Source of the DNA: Wenyingzhuangia fucanilytica
Lineage (GTDB): Bacteria > Bacteroidota > Bacteroidia > Flavobacteriales > Flavobacteriaceae
Direction of reading: 5' to 3'
DNA: 64,000 nucleotides
NCBI RefSeq assembly: GCF_001697185.1
Contig: NZ_CP014224.1
Span: 558,001 to 622,000, forward strand
Below the pieces are notes generated by a model. The model saw only the letters and a list, made by a program, of their open reading frames with translations, was not told the DNA's origin and made no database searches. Both the position numbers and the translations under genes were made by a program. Position 1 is the stretch's first letter; every line of letters begins with the position of its first letter. This document shows, one piece after another, positions 49,479 to 57,902 of the stretch.

Positions 49479-50306
49479 TTATGAAATTAGTTGTAAGTAA
49501 AAGTATATAAATGGAGAGGCAAAAACCAAGCTATCAAAACGATCTAAGACACCTCCATGACCAGGAATTAAATTCCCGCTATCTTTAATGTTTGCTGCGC
49601 GTTTAAACATAGATTCTACCAAGTCTCCAAGACTACCAAAAATGCTTATGACCAAACTTAGCCCAAGCCATTGTAGTAAAGAAAATTGAGTAAAATATAT
49701 AGATAAAATACTAGCAGTAATTAATGTAAAAAGAAGTCCCCCAACAGAACCTTCAACAGTTTTGTTAGGTGATATTCTTTCGAATAATTTTGTTTTACCA
49801 ATACTTTTTCCTGTTAAATAAGCAAAAGTATCTGTAGACCATACTAAAATGATACATCCTAAAAATGTAGTTCCCTCGTATGTGTTTGTGGCATTACAAA
49901 ATGGTATGGCTATTATAATGGTAAAAGGAAGGATGGCGTATAAATAAGTTAAAAATACAATCCCTAAATCCATAAAAGGCGATTTGTTTACTCTTTTAAA
50001 AAGTACAATTAAAAAAGCCAAAAATAGTAAAACATATATAAAAGCAGCATTTATTTCGGTAACGGAAATGTAGTTGCTAAGGTTAAAATGTTCTTTTAAA
50101 ATAGTAATACTTCCAGCAGATAATAAAAACGAAAAGATTCCAAGAATATTAAAAAATGGGGTTTTATAGTTGCTTAGTTTTTGAAATTCATGAATAGCTA
50201 CTAACATGAAAAAGAAAAACAATATATAAAAGGTAATACTACTATATAGTGTTGCAAACACTAATATGGTAACAAAAATGATTCCTGAAAAAGCTCTTTG
50301 CAACAT
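49479..50306 (-). CDS. cdsA: Phosphatidate cytidylyltransferase
   Basis: The 275-residue membrane enzyme makes CDP-diacylglycerol from phosphatidate and CTP. It has about seven hydrophobic segments. The CDS signature is FKRAANIKDSGNLIPGHGGVLDRFDSLVFASPF near residue 232, with the conserved KD, GHGG and DRFDS elements. ISPNKTVEGSVGGLL near 178 is also typical. The gene lies between the LUD protein and psd with 4 to 10 base gaps, forming one envelope operon with ftsH upstream. Confidence 0.95.
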   Translation of the reverse strand: MLQRAFSGIIFVTILVFATLYSSITFYILFFFFMLVAIHEFQKLSNYKTPFFNILGIFSFLLSAGSITILKEHFNLSNYISVTEINAAFIYVLLFLAFLIVLFKRVNKSPFMDLGIVFLTYLYAILPFTIIIAIPFCNATNTYEGTTFLGCIILVWSTDTFAYLTGKSIGKTKLFERISPNKTVEGSVGGLLFTLITASILSIYFTQFSLLQWLGLSLVISIFGSLGDLVESMFKRAANIKDSGNLIPGHGGVLDRFDSLVFASPFIYFYLQLIS

Positions 50307-50316
50307 AAATTAAATA

Positions 50317-50910
50317 TTATAAATCTTCTATTAAGATAAGGTAGGTGTTTTTGCAGTTAGAAAGACCATAGTTCATAAAAGTTTCCTTTTTTTCGTCATT
50401 ACCATAGTTTCTAATATCACAAATATTGGTTGGAATTTTATGTTTACAGTTGGTTTTAATTCCTGTTAAACCTTCTCCCATGTTTTTTACAATTTGACTT
50501 GTGGTAGCCATAACAATAAAATTATTGTTCAACTCGGCCAATCTCATTTCGCTAATTTGATTAGAGGATAACATAATGTTTCCTGAATCAGCTACAAGGT
50601 GTTCACAAGTAGTGAAAAAGGGGCTATTATAGTTAGAGGTAGAGATTGGGGTTTTAGTTTTGTTTGAGAACTCTATTAATTTGGGGGTAATACAAGAAAC
50701 TTGATCCCAGTCATTTTCTTTTAATATTCGGATAAAAATTTCTAAAGCTTCATTTTCTGAAATACAGTATAGAAATTTTCCTCCTTTATTGATAAAGTTA
50801 TGTACAAACAAATCATCTAAAGACAAAACAACGGGATGTTCGTTGATTTTTTTGTCTTTAGATGATGGTTTAGATTTTGAATTTTTAAAAAGTTTATCAA
50901 ATAAACCCAT
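50317..50910 (-). CDS. LUD-domain protein
   Basis: A 197-residue protein of the LUD/DUF162 family, related to the C-type subunits of the LutABC/LldG lactate-utilisation enzymes. NYNSPFFTTCEHLVADSGNIMLSSNQIS near residue 90 and NFIVMATTSQIVKNMGEGLTGIK near 130 are the family's ligand-binding loops. It has no iron-sulfur partner genes here, unlike lut operons. Its steady place between ftsH and cdsA in Flavobacteria suggests a different, unknown role. It starts after a basic lead (LFDKLFKNSKSKPSSKDKK). Confidence 0.8.
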   Translation of the reverse strand: MGLFDKLFKNSKSKPSSKDKKINEHPVVLSLDDLFVHNFINKGGKFLYCISENEALEIFIRILKENDWDQVSCITPKLIEFSNKTKTPISTSNYNSPFFTTCEHLVADSGNIMLSSNQISEMRLAELNNNFIVMATTSQIVKNMGEGLTGIKTNCKHKIPTNICDIRNYGNDEKKETFMNYGLSNCKNTYLILIEDL

Positions 50911-50937
50911 ATAAATAAATTCTTGCTTTACTGAGGT

Positions 50938-52929
50938 TTAGCTTTTAACCTCAGAATTGTTTTCTTCTGTTGTTTCTTCTTGGTCTTTAAGTTTTTTTTC
51001 TAAGACTTCACTTTCAGATAAAAAAGCTCTTTGTCCAAAAATCTTAATTAAATCGTCTTTAAAGATAACTTCTTTTTCTAACAATCGTTCAGCTAACTCG
51101 GTTAATTTGTCTTTGTTCTCTGTTAAGATTTGGATGGCTCTTTGATATTGTTGTTCAATTAAAAGACTAATTTCTTCGTCAATTAACTGAGCAGTATTTT
51201 CACTATAAGGTTTTGTAAACCCATATTCTTGACCACTTGAATCGTAATAAGTTAAGTTTCCAACCTTTTCGCTTAAACCATAAATACTTACCATGGCTCT
51301 AGCTTGTTTGGTAACTTTTTCTAAGTCGCTTAAAGCACCAGTAGAAATTCTATCAAAAATAATTTTTTCTGCAGCTCTACCCGCTAAAGTAGCACACATT
51401 TCATCTAACATTTGTTCTGTTTGAACAATCATTCTTTCTTCTGGTAAATACCAAGCAGCACCCAAAGATTGACCTCTAGGAACAATGGTTACTTTTACCA
51501 ATGGTGCAGCGTGCTCCAACATCCAGCTAGCAGTAGCATGTCCTGCTTCGTGGAAAGCAATAGTTTTCTTTTCTTTAGCAGAAATAATTTTATTTTTCTT
51601 TTCTAAACCTCCTACAATTCTATCTACAGAATCTAAAAAGTCTTCGTTTTCAATAGCTTCTTTTCCTTTACGAGCAGCCATTAAAGCAGCTTCGTTACAA
51701 AGGTTTGCAATATCTGCTCCAGAAAAACCAGGTGTTTGTTGTGCTAAGAAATCAACCTTAACATCGTTTCCTAATTTTAAAGGTTTTAAGTGTACTTTAA
51801 AAATAGCGTTACGCTCATTTAAATCTGGTAAGTCAACATAAATTTGTCTATCAAATCTACCTGCACGCATTAAAGCTTTATCTAATACATCTGCACGGTT
51901 AGTAGCAGCAATAACAATAACATTTACATCGGTACCAAAACCGTCCATTTCGGTTAACAATTGGTTTAATGTATTTTCACGTTCATCGTTACCACCTGTC
52001 ATATTGTTTTTTCCTCTAGCTCTACCAATGGCGTCAATTTCATCGATAAAAATAATAGAAGGAGATTTTTGAGCAGCTTGTTTAAATAAATCTCTTACTC
52101 TAGAAGCTCCAACTCCAACAAACATCTCCACAAAATCAGAACCTGATAAAGAGAAAAAAGGAACACCAGCTTCACCAGCAACAGCTTTTGCTAATAAAGT
52201 TTTACCTGTACCTGGAGGCCCTACTAATAAAGCTCCTTTAGGAATTTTACCACCAAGGTTTGTGTATTTTTCTGGACTCTTTAAAAAGTCTACAATTTCT
52301 TGAACTTCTTCTTTAGCTCCTTCTAAACCAGCAACATCTTTAAAAGATACTTTTACTTTTTGATTTTCATCAAATAGCTTTGCTTTAGATTTTCCGATGC
52401 TAAAAATTTGACCACCAGCACCTCCGCCAGCAGCTCCACCAGACATTCTTCTCATAAAGAAGATCCATAATCCTAAGATTAAGATGAATGGTAAAAATCC
52501 TAAGATAGAATCAAAAAGGTCTGTTTTGTTTACGTTTTTAAGGTCAATAGACAAGTTGTACTTCTCTTTATTTTCCTTAATAACATTTTCAAAATTTTCT
52601 AAACTACCAAAATTATAAGTCAATACAGGTTTTGCATTTACCCACGGCAAAGATTCGTCTTTGCTTTGAGAAGTAAATTCTTTTTGAGCTTCTTCTGTTA
52701 AATGAATTTCGGCATAATCGTTATTAACAATTAGGATGTTTTCAATACTGTTAGAGCGTAATAAATCTTCAAATTTATTTCTAGAAATATCTGTATTGGT
52801 GATATTGTTTCCAAAAAAGTTAAAAGATATAATTACGGCAATAATAGCTGCGTAAATCCAATAAGAATTAAATTTTGGCTTAAACCCATTAGGATTGGGT
52901 TTAGGTTGGTTTTTTGGCTCTTTGTTCAT
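50938..52929 (-). CDS. ftsH: ATP-dependent zinc metalloprotease FtsH
   Basis: This 663-residue hexameric membrane protease degrades misfolded membrane proteins and regulators. Two N-terminal transmembrane helices ([18 protein letters not shown] near residue 23; [17 protein letters not shown] near 142) flank a periplasmic domain. The AAA module has Walker [15 protein letters not shown] near 236 and Walker [19 protein letters not shown] near 290. The zinc site is [15 protein letters not shown] near 457. The C-terminal tail is acidic. It sits 24 bases after rsfS and 27 before the LUD gene. The pairing with lipid-synthesis genes fits its known role in controlling lipid balance. Confidence 0.97.
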   Translation of the reverse strand: MNKEPKNQPKPNPNGFKPKFNSYWIYAAIIAVIISFNFFGNNITNTDISRNKFEDLLRSNSIENILIVNNDYAEIHLTEEAQKEFTSQSKDESLPWVNAKPVLTYNFGSLENFENVIKENKEKYNLSIDLKNVNKTDLFDSILGFLPFILILGLWIFFMRRMSGGAAGGGAGGQIFSIGKSKAKLFDENQKVKVSFKDVAGLEGAKEEVQEIVDFLKSPEKYTNLGGKIPKGALLVGPPGTGKTLLAKAVAGEAGVPFFSLSGSDFVEMFVGVGASRVRDLFKQAAQKSPSIIFIDEIDAIGRARGKNNMTGGNDERENTLNQLLTEMDGFGTDVNVIVIAATNRADVLDKALMRAGRFDRQIYVDLPDLNERNAIFKVHLKPLKLGNDVKVDFLAQQTPGFSGADIANLCNEAALMAARKGKEAIENEDFLDSVDRIVGGLEKKNKIISAKEKKTIAFHEAGHATASWMLEHAAPLVKVTIVPRGQSLGAAWYLPEERMIVQTEQMLDEMCATLAGRAAEKIIFDRISTGALSDLEKVTKQARAMVSIYGLSEKVGNLTYYDSSGQEYGFTKPYSENTAQLIDEEISLLIEQQYQRAIQILTENKDKLTELAERLLEKEVIFKDDLIKIFGQRAFLSESEVLEKKLKDQEETTEENNSEVKS

Positions 52930-52953
52930 TTTGTTTTTTGTATGCTTTTTTGA

Positions 52954-53316
52954 TTATGAAATCTTAGTGATTTTAGCATCACCCCATAACCCTTCAATAT
53001 CATAAAGTTCTCTAACTGGTTTTTGGAAAACATGTACTACAACATGAATATAGTCTAATAATATCCAATTGGCTTGTGATTCTCCTTCTACGTGAAAAGG
53101 TTTTTCTTGAGCTTCTTTTCCGACTATTTTTTGAATTGACCCTGATATGGCACTAACATGGGTGTTAGAAGTACCCGATGCTACTACAAAATAGTCACAT
53201 ACTGTGTTATCTATTTCGCGTAAATCTATCAATTGGATGTTCTCTCCTTTTACCTCGTCAATTCCTTTTAAAATGGTACTAATTAGTTGATCAGTACTTA
53301 CGTGTTTTTTAGACAT
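52954..53316 (-). CDS. rsfS: Ribosomal silencing factor RsfS
   Basis: The 120-residue factor binds ribosomal protein uL14 and blocks subunit joining under nutrient limitation. The Iojap/RsfS signature is ENIQLIDLREIDNTVCDYFVVASGTSNTHVSAISGSI near residue 20, with EAQEKPFHVEGESQANWILLDYIHVVVHVFQKPVRELYDIEGLWGDA following. It is the first gene of the rsfS-ftsH-LUD-cdsA-psd-ACBP-YceI operon. Its -7 box TAACTTTG is at 53339-53346, overlapped by an inverted repeat. Confidence 0.95.
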   Translation of the reverse strand: MSKKHVSTDQLISTILKGIDEVKGENIQLIDLREIDNTVCDYFVVASGTSNTHVSAISGSIQKIVGKEAQEKPFHVEGESQANWILLDYIHVVVHVFQKPVRELYDIEGLWGDAKITKIS

Positions 53317-53338
53317 TAAAAAATCTTTAGTTTTGCTG

Positions 53339-53346
53339 CAAAGTTA
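53339..53346 (-). promoter_or_regulatory. -7 box of the rsfS-ftsH operon
   Basis: TAACTTTG on the minus strand matches TAnnTTTG, 22 bases before the start codon. An inverted repeat with eight-base arms (AAGTTATC 53341-53348, GATAACTT 53360-53367) overlaps it. Confidence 0.5.
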
Positions 53347-53392
53347 TCGTTTTTTAAGTGATAACTTACACTAATATAATTATAATTTATTT

Positions 53393-54133
53393 GTGAATAT
53401 AATCAAACTTAATGCCATCGACTCTACAAGTCAATTTTTGAAAGATTTGGCAAAAAAATCGGAATTAGAAAACTTTACTGTTGTGGTGGCCGATGAGCAA
53501 TTGGCAGGGAAAGGACAGATGAATACTGTGTGGCATTCGGAAAAAGGAAAAAACTTATTGTTTACAGTTTATGTGGAATTAAAGGGCTTACCTGTAAATT
53601 TAATTCCCTATATCAGTTTTTTATCGGCAGTAAAAATAAAAGAAGTAATTGTAAATGTTTTAGGCGGTACCTCTAAAATAAAGGTAAAGTGGCCTAACGA
53701 CATAATGTCATATAACGACAAGATTTCGGGAATATTAGTAGAAAATCAATTAAGGCAACAGCAAGTTGATGCCTGTTTTATAGGTGTTGGGTTAAATGTA
53801 AATCAACTTCAATTTCCTTCGCATTTAACTAAGGCTAACTCTTTAGCCAATATAAAAGGAGTTGTTTTTGATAAAGAAATATTGCTAGAAAAAATAATTT
53901 TGGCATTAAAAAAAGTGATGTATGTTGATTATATCATCAATAATTTAGAAAAAATAAAGCAAGATTATTTAAATAGTTTGTACAAAATCAATACTCCAAC
54001 CATGTTTATGGATGGAGATGAAAAACCTTTTATGGGTAAAATTGTTGATGTTACCGATGAAGGTCTCTTGCAATTAGAAAAAGAAGATGAGCAAATTTAT
54101 AGTTACGCAGTTAAAGAAATTAAACTCCTTTAA
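53393..54133 (+). CDS. birA: Biotin-[acetyl-CoA-carboxylase] ligase
   Basis: The 246-residue enzyme attaches biotin to the biotin carboxyl carrier protein. It lacks the N-terminal winged-helix found in E. coli BirA, so it is an enzyme only and not a repressor. The biotinyl-AMP loop is AGKGQMNTVWHSEKGKNLLFTVYV near residue 40, then IKVKWPNDIMSYNDKISGILVEN near 99 and FIGVGLNVNQ near 126. The start codon is GTG, the only good candidate upstream of the conserved DSTSQFLKDL. It is divergent from rsfS. Confidence 0.93.
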   Translation: MNIIKLNAIDSTSQFLKDLAKKSELENFTVVVADEQLAGKGQMNTVWHSEKGKNLLFTVYVELKGLPVNLIPYISFLSAVKIKEVIVNVLGGTSKIKVKWPNDIMSYNDKISGILVENQLRQQQVDACFIGVGLNVNQLQFPSHLTKANSLANIKGVVFDKEILLEKIILALKKVMYVDYIINNLEKIKQDYLNSLYKINTPTMFMDGDEKPFMGKIVDVTDEGLLQLEKEDEQIYSYAVKEIKLL

Positions 54134-54519
54134 ATGTTTTGCAAATTATTGCTTAATGCGTTAATAAAATTGGTTAACGGTTTTTTAACCATCATAGCCA
54201 TCATAGGGTTAAAATTACCATTAAAAAATAATTGAGCAGAGGTGCTGTTTTCCGAAATAGCTTTTAACTCAATTGTTAAAGTAAAATCTAATTTGCTAGA
54301 AGCTGCTCCTAAAACTATTTTATTAGGGGCTGTTTTTTCTTTTAATATCAATCTAATTTCTGGCATTCCTGTTAAACCAAAAATAAAAGAGTCACCATCT
54401 ACCTCAAACTTTTCTTTATTGTCTGGCATCAATTTTTCAAAGTTGTTTAAATCTGTTAAAAAATCAAAAGTTTCTTGGTTTGATTTAAATATGGTTACTA
54501 ATGGCGTTTCTAATTTCAT
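54130..54519 (-). CDS. SRPBCC-fold protein
   Basis: A 129-residue protein with the START/Bet v1-like (SRPBCC) fold: an opening LETPLVTIFKSNQETFDFLTDLNNFEKLMP and a closing helix MVKKPLTNFINALSNNLQNI. The middle (FIFGLTGMPEIRLILKEKTAPNKIVLGAASS) has the hydrophobic-ligand cavity pattern. I place the start at 54519; an upstream ATG at 54570 would add 17 unlikely residues. Its stop overlaps the end of birA by four bases, convergent. The ligand is unknown. Confidence 0.78.
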   Translation of the reverse strand: MKLETPLVTIFKSNQETFDFLTDLNNFEKLMPDNKEKFEVDGDSFIFGLTGMPEIRLILKEKTAPNKIVLGAASSKLDFTLTIELKAISENSTSAQLFFNGNFNPMMAMMVKKPLTNFINALSNNLQNI

Positions 54520-54566
54520 TTTGATATTATTTTGAAGTACAAATATAATTATTGAAGCTAAAAAAA

Positions 54567-54594
54567 GCATCTTAAAATAATTAAGATGCTTTTT
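54567..54594. terminator. Terminator downstream of pyrE
   Basis: AAAAAAGCATCTT followed, after AAAATAATT, by AAGATGCTTTTT. The arms AAAAGCATCTT and AAGATGCTTTT pair. It lies between the pyrE stop (54610) and the SRPBCC start, so it ends the pyrE transcript on the minus strand. Confidence 0.8.
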
Positions 54595-54609
54595 GATATG
54601 TTGATTTTA

Positions 54610-55260
54610 TTAATCTTCTTCGTTAGTCCATTTGTCTGGAGCTTTTCTCCAAGTTTGTATCATTGCCAATTCATTAGCAGTAATATAGTTGTTTTTAACA
54701 GCTTGTTCTATTAAAACTTGATAGTTGCTTAAGGTAGTTAAGCTAACATTTGCTGCTTCAAAGTTTTTATCTGCAATAGGAAAACCATAAGTAAAAATAG
54801 CCATCATTCCTTTAATGTTTACACCAGCTTCCTTTAAAGCTTCAACAGCTAATAAACTACTTTTACCTGTGCTAATTAAATCCTCAACAACTACAACATT
54901 AGAACCTTTTTCAAGATATCCTTCAATTTGATTCATTCTACCATGCTTTTTAGGCTCTGGTCTAACATATACAAAAGGAATTCCTAGTTCTTGAGCAACC
55001 AAAACACCAATAGCAATAGCTCCAGTAGCAACACCAGCAATTACATCTGGTTTACCATATTGTTCTTCAATAGCTTTTGCCATATTGGTTTTTAGAAAAT
55101 TTCTTATCATAGGATAAGAAAGCGTAATTCTATTATCGCAATATATTGGTGATTTCCAACCCGATGCCCATGTAAATGGATTAGAAGGTTGTAATTTAAT
55201 TGCTTTTATTTTTAAAAGCTGTTCTGCGGTATTATTTGCTGTATCTTTGTTAAAAATCAT
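54610..55260 (-). CDS. pyrE: Orotate phosphoribosyltransferase
   Basis: The 216-residue cytosolic enzyme makes orotidine monophosphate from orotate and PRPP in pyrimidine synthesis. The PRPP-binding motif is VVVVEDLISTGKSSLLAVEAL near residue 121; SGWKSPIYCDNRITLSYP near 33 and PDVIAGVATGAIAIGVLVAQ near 65 also match PyrE. I place the start at 55260 (MIFNKDT); a longer version would overlap the divergent promoter. The -7 box TACATTTG ends five bases before the ATG, predicting a leaderless mRNA. The Nudix gene starts only seven bases away on the other strand. Confidence 0.95.
   Translation of the reverse strand: MIFNKDTANNTAEQLLKIKAIKLQPSNPFTWASGWKSPIYCDNRITLSYPMIRNFLKTNMAKAIEEQYGKPDVIAGVATGAIAIGVLVAQELGIPFVYVRPEPKKHGRMNQIEGYLEKGSNVVVVEDLISTGKSSLLAVEALKEAGVNIKGMMAIFTYGFPIADKNFEAANVSLTTLSNYQVLIEQAVKNNYITANELAMIQTWRKAPDKWTNEED
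55242..55249 (+). promoter_or_regulatory. -7 box of the Nudix gene, lying inside pyrE codons
   Basis: TATCTTTG matches TAnnTTTG. It overlaps the first codons of pyrE on the other strand. Transcription would start near 55255, about 12 bases before the Nudix ATG. Confidence 0.55.
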
Positions 55261-55264
55261 AGTG

Positions 55265-55272
55265 CAAATGTA
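55265..55272 (-). promoter_or_regulatory. -7 box of pyrE, lying across the Nudix start codon
   Basis: TACATTTG on the minus strand matches TAnnTTTG. It includes the Nudix ATG (55268-55270). Transcription would start at about the pyrE ATG (55260). Confidence 0.55.
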
Positions 55273-55864
55273 TAAAGTTTTTATCAATGAAGTTCCAGTT
55301 TTTTTTACAGAAAAAAACAATGAATTAGCAGGTTTTTTTTCTGTAAAATATCAAGAACTTGATTTCTTAAATATGTATCAACAGATTCAAAAGAATCTTG
55401 CTGCGAAAATAAATGTTATTTGTGACAATTTGGAAAATGATTGGTGCAATTTTCTATTAAATTTTCAAGTTCGAAGCGCAGCAGGTGGTGTAGTAAAAAA
55501 TACACATGATGAAATTTTATGGATTTATAGATTTGATACCTGGGATTTACCCAAAGGACATATAGAAAATGGGGAGTCTAAAGAAATTGCAGCGGTTAGA
55601 GAAGTAGAGGAGGAGTGCAATGTTACTGAGCTAAAGATTGATAAAGAACTAGAAACTACTTATCATGTTTTTGAACACAAAGGTGTTTTGGTGATGAAAG
55701 TTACTTATTGGTTTGCTATGCATACTAATTTAAAAGATTTTGATTTGGTTCCGCAAGTAGAAGAAGGAATTACCAAAGTTGTTTTTAAATCGGTTCAAGA
55801 TTCTAAAAAATGTTTGGAGAACACCTATGGAAACATCAAACTATTGTTGGAACAATTGTTGTAG
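55268..55864 (+). CDS. Nudix hydrolase with an N-terminal extension
   Basis: A 198-residue protein. The Nudix box is GHIENGESKEIAAVREVEEECNV near residue 97, matching GX5EX7REUXEEXGU except that Cys replaces the last Gly. Around it WDLPKG and VRSAAGGVVKN are typical. About 75 residues precede the Nudix fold (VFINEVPVFFTEKNNELAGFFSVKYQELDFLN), which I do not recognise. The substrate could be a nucleotide sugar, a dinucleotide or a damaged nucleotide. I chose ATG 55268; the extra 21 bases upstream overlap the predicted transcription start. It is back-to-back with pyrE. Confidence 0.87.
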   Translation: MYKVFINEVPVFFTEKNNELAGFFSVKYQELDFLNMYQQIQKNLAAKINVICDNLENDWCNFLLNFQVRSAAGGVVKNTHDEILWIYRFDTWDLPKGHIENGESKEIAAVREVEEECNVTELKIDKELETTYHVFEHKGVLVMKVTYWFAMHTNLKDFDLVPQVEEGITKVVFKSVQDSKKCLENTYGNIKLLLEQLL

Positions 55865-55915
55865 ATAGCCTGTAAAGTTTATAAAAAGTATTCGTCTTAG
55901 TATTAAATTATTTTC

Positions 55916-57829
55916 ATGAAAATTTCATTACATCTCCTTAAAATAGCTATTCTTTTTGCTTTTTTTTCTGTTAATGCTCAAATTCACAACCCTGTTTCAT
56001 GGACTACTTCTGTAGAAAAAACAGACAAAGGTAATTTGGTTTTGGTCAGCACGGCAACTATTGAAAAAGGTTGGCATTTATACAGTCAAAATATTGGTGA
56101 TGGTGGCCCAATACCTACTACTTTTTATTATCCAGAAAACATAAAAACTGTTGGAGATACAAAAGAAGAAGATGGTGTTGAGGTAGATGATCCTATTTTT
56201 AATATGCCAATTAAATACTTTGGAGATAAAGCTGTTTTTAAACAAGAAATAACAGTTACAGATTTGTCCTCAGTAGAAGCTTCTGTAGAGTATATGGTTT
56301 GTAATGATGAAATGTGTTTACCTCCAAAAGAGGTGAGTTTAACTTATGATTTAACTAAAGTTACAACCAAAAACACAAGTGTAACAAGTATTGATGATAA
56401 CAAAGATAAAAGTTATTGGACCTTATTTATTTTGAGCTTTTTAGCAGGTTTAACCGCTTTGTTAACTCCATGTGTTTTTCCAATGATTCCTATGACGGTG
56501 AGCTTTTTTACCAAACAAAGTAAAAACAGAGCTGTTGGAATTAAAAATGCAATTATTTACGGAATAAGCATTGTGGTAATTTATGTTTTACTAGGAACTT
56601 TTGTGGTTGGAGTTTTTGGAGCAGATTCTCTAAATAAATTGTCTACAAGTGTAACTTTTAATATAGCCTTTTTTGCGATTTTAGTCTTTTTTGCCTTGTC
56701 ATTTTTAGGGGCTTATGAATTGGTTTTACCAAGTTCTTGGGGGACTAAATTAGATGAAAAAGCAGATAGAGGTGGGTTGATTGGAATCTTTTTTATGGCT
56801 TTGGCTTTGGCAGTGGTTTCCTTTTCTTGTACTGGGCCAATTGTGGGTACTGCATTAGTGCAATCTGCATCGCAAGGAGGAGTCGCTCCTATTATTTCTA
56901 TGCTAGGATTTTCTTTAGCCATAGCAATTCCATTTACTTTATTTGCAGTTTTTCCAGGATGGTTAAATTCTTTGCCAAAATCTGGTGGATGGCTAAATAC
57001 GGTAAAAGTAGTTTTAGGTTTTTTAGAATTGGCCTTAGCGTTTAAATTTTTATCAAATGCAGATTTGGTGTTACAAGCACATTGGTTAGAAAGAGAAATA
57101 TTTATTGCTATTTGGATTGTTATTTTCTTATTCTTAGGGATTTATTTGTTAGGAAAAATACGTTTACCTCACGATTATCAGCCTGTTGAACAAGTGTCTG
57201 TAACTCGATTGATGTTGGCTATATTGAGTTTTACATTTGTGGTATATATGATTCCAGGATTGTTTGGAGCGCCTGTAAAATTGATTGGGGCATTTGTGCC
57301 TCCGTTGGAATATAGTGAATCTCCAAATGGAGTTTTAAATGCAACATCATCATCAATTAATACGCATCAAGATTTACCAGATGGAGCTCATATTTTAGCT
57401 CCCTATAATATTTTAACTTTTAACGATTACGAAAAAGGTTTGGCCTATGCTCAAAAAGTAAACAAACCTGTGTTGTTAGATTTTACAGGTAGGGCTTGTG
57501 TAAATTGTAGAAAGATGGAACAAAATGTTTGGACAGTTCCTGCAGTTTTAGATGTTTTGCAAAATAAAGTAGTGTTGATTTCTTTGTATGTAGATGATCG
57601 TCAGAAATTACCCACAGAAGAAATATCTCCAGTTACAGGTAAACCGTATAGATATATTGGTCAAAAATGGTCAGAATTTCAAGAAAAGAGATACAAAACC
57701 AATGCGCAACCTTATTATGTGATTTTAAATTCTAAAGGAGAAGATGTTGGTAGTCCTGTAGGATATACACCTGATGCTGAAGAATATTTAGATTGGTTAC
57801 AGCAAGGAGTTGCTCAAGCAGGGAATTAA
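55916..57829 (+). CDS. dsbD: Thiol-disulfide interchange protein DsbD
   Basis: The 637-residue inner-membrane protein brings reducing power from the cytoplasm to periplasmic disulfide isomerases and cytochrome c assembly. After a signal peptide (IAILFAFFSVNAQ), the N-terminal alpha domain holds CNDEMCLPPKEV near residue 136 (redox pair). The membrane domain carries LTPCVFPMIPMTVSFF near 184 and a second Cys in FSCTGPIVG near 302. The C-terminal thioredoxin-like domain has DFTGRACVNCRKMEQNVW near 522. All three redox modules are intact. It stands alone with 73 bases to the PAP2 gene. Confidence 0.95.
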   Translation: MKISLHLLKIAILFAFFSVNAQIHNPVSWTTSVEKTDKGNLVLVSTATIEKGWHLYSQNIGDGGPIPTTFYYPENIKTVGDTKEEDGVEVDDPIFNMPIKYFGDKAVFKQEITVTDLSSVEASVEYMVCNDEMCLPPKEVSLTYDLTKVTTKNTSVTSIDDNKDKSYWTLFILSFLAGLTALLTPCVFPMIPMTVSFFTKQSKNRAVGIKNAIIYGISIVVIYVLLGTFVVGVFGADSLNKLSTSVTFNIAFFAILVFFALSFLGAYELVLPSSWGTKLDEKADRGGLIGIFFMALALAVVSFSCTGPIVGTALVQSASQGGVAPIISMLGFSLAIAIPFTLFAVFPGWLNSLPKSGGWLNTVKVVLGFLELALAFKFLSNADLVLQAHWLEREIFIAIWIVIFLFLGIYLLGKIRLPHDYQPVEQVSVTRLMLAILSFTFVVYMIPGLFGAPVKLIGAFVPPLEYSESPNGVLNATSSSINTHQDLPDGAHILAPYNILTFNDYEKGLAYAQKVNKPVLLDFTGRACVNCRKMEQNVWTVPAVLDVLQNKVVLISLYVDDRQKLPTEEISPVTGKPYRYIGQKWSEFQEKRYKTNAQPYYVILNSKGEDVGSPVGYTPDAEEYLDWLQQGVAQAGN

Positions 57830-57902
57830 GGTTTTGTTAAAACTAGCTTAACTTCATCGGCTTATCTTCAAACTAACTTTGTGATTTAATCACTGTATAG
57901 TT

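Noticed and set aside
50317-50910. Lactate-utilisation subunit LutC
   Set aside because: The LUD domain is present but lutA and lutB are absent and the neighbours are ftsH and cdsA.
53393-54133. BirA as a repressor of the divergent genes
   Set aside because: The protein starts straight with the catalytic domain and has no winged helix, so it cannot bind an operator in the E. coli manner.
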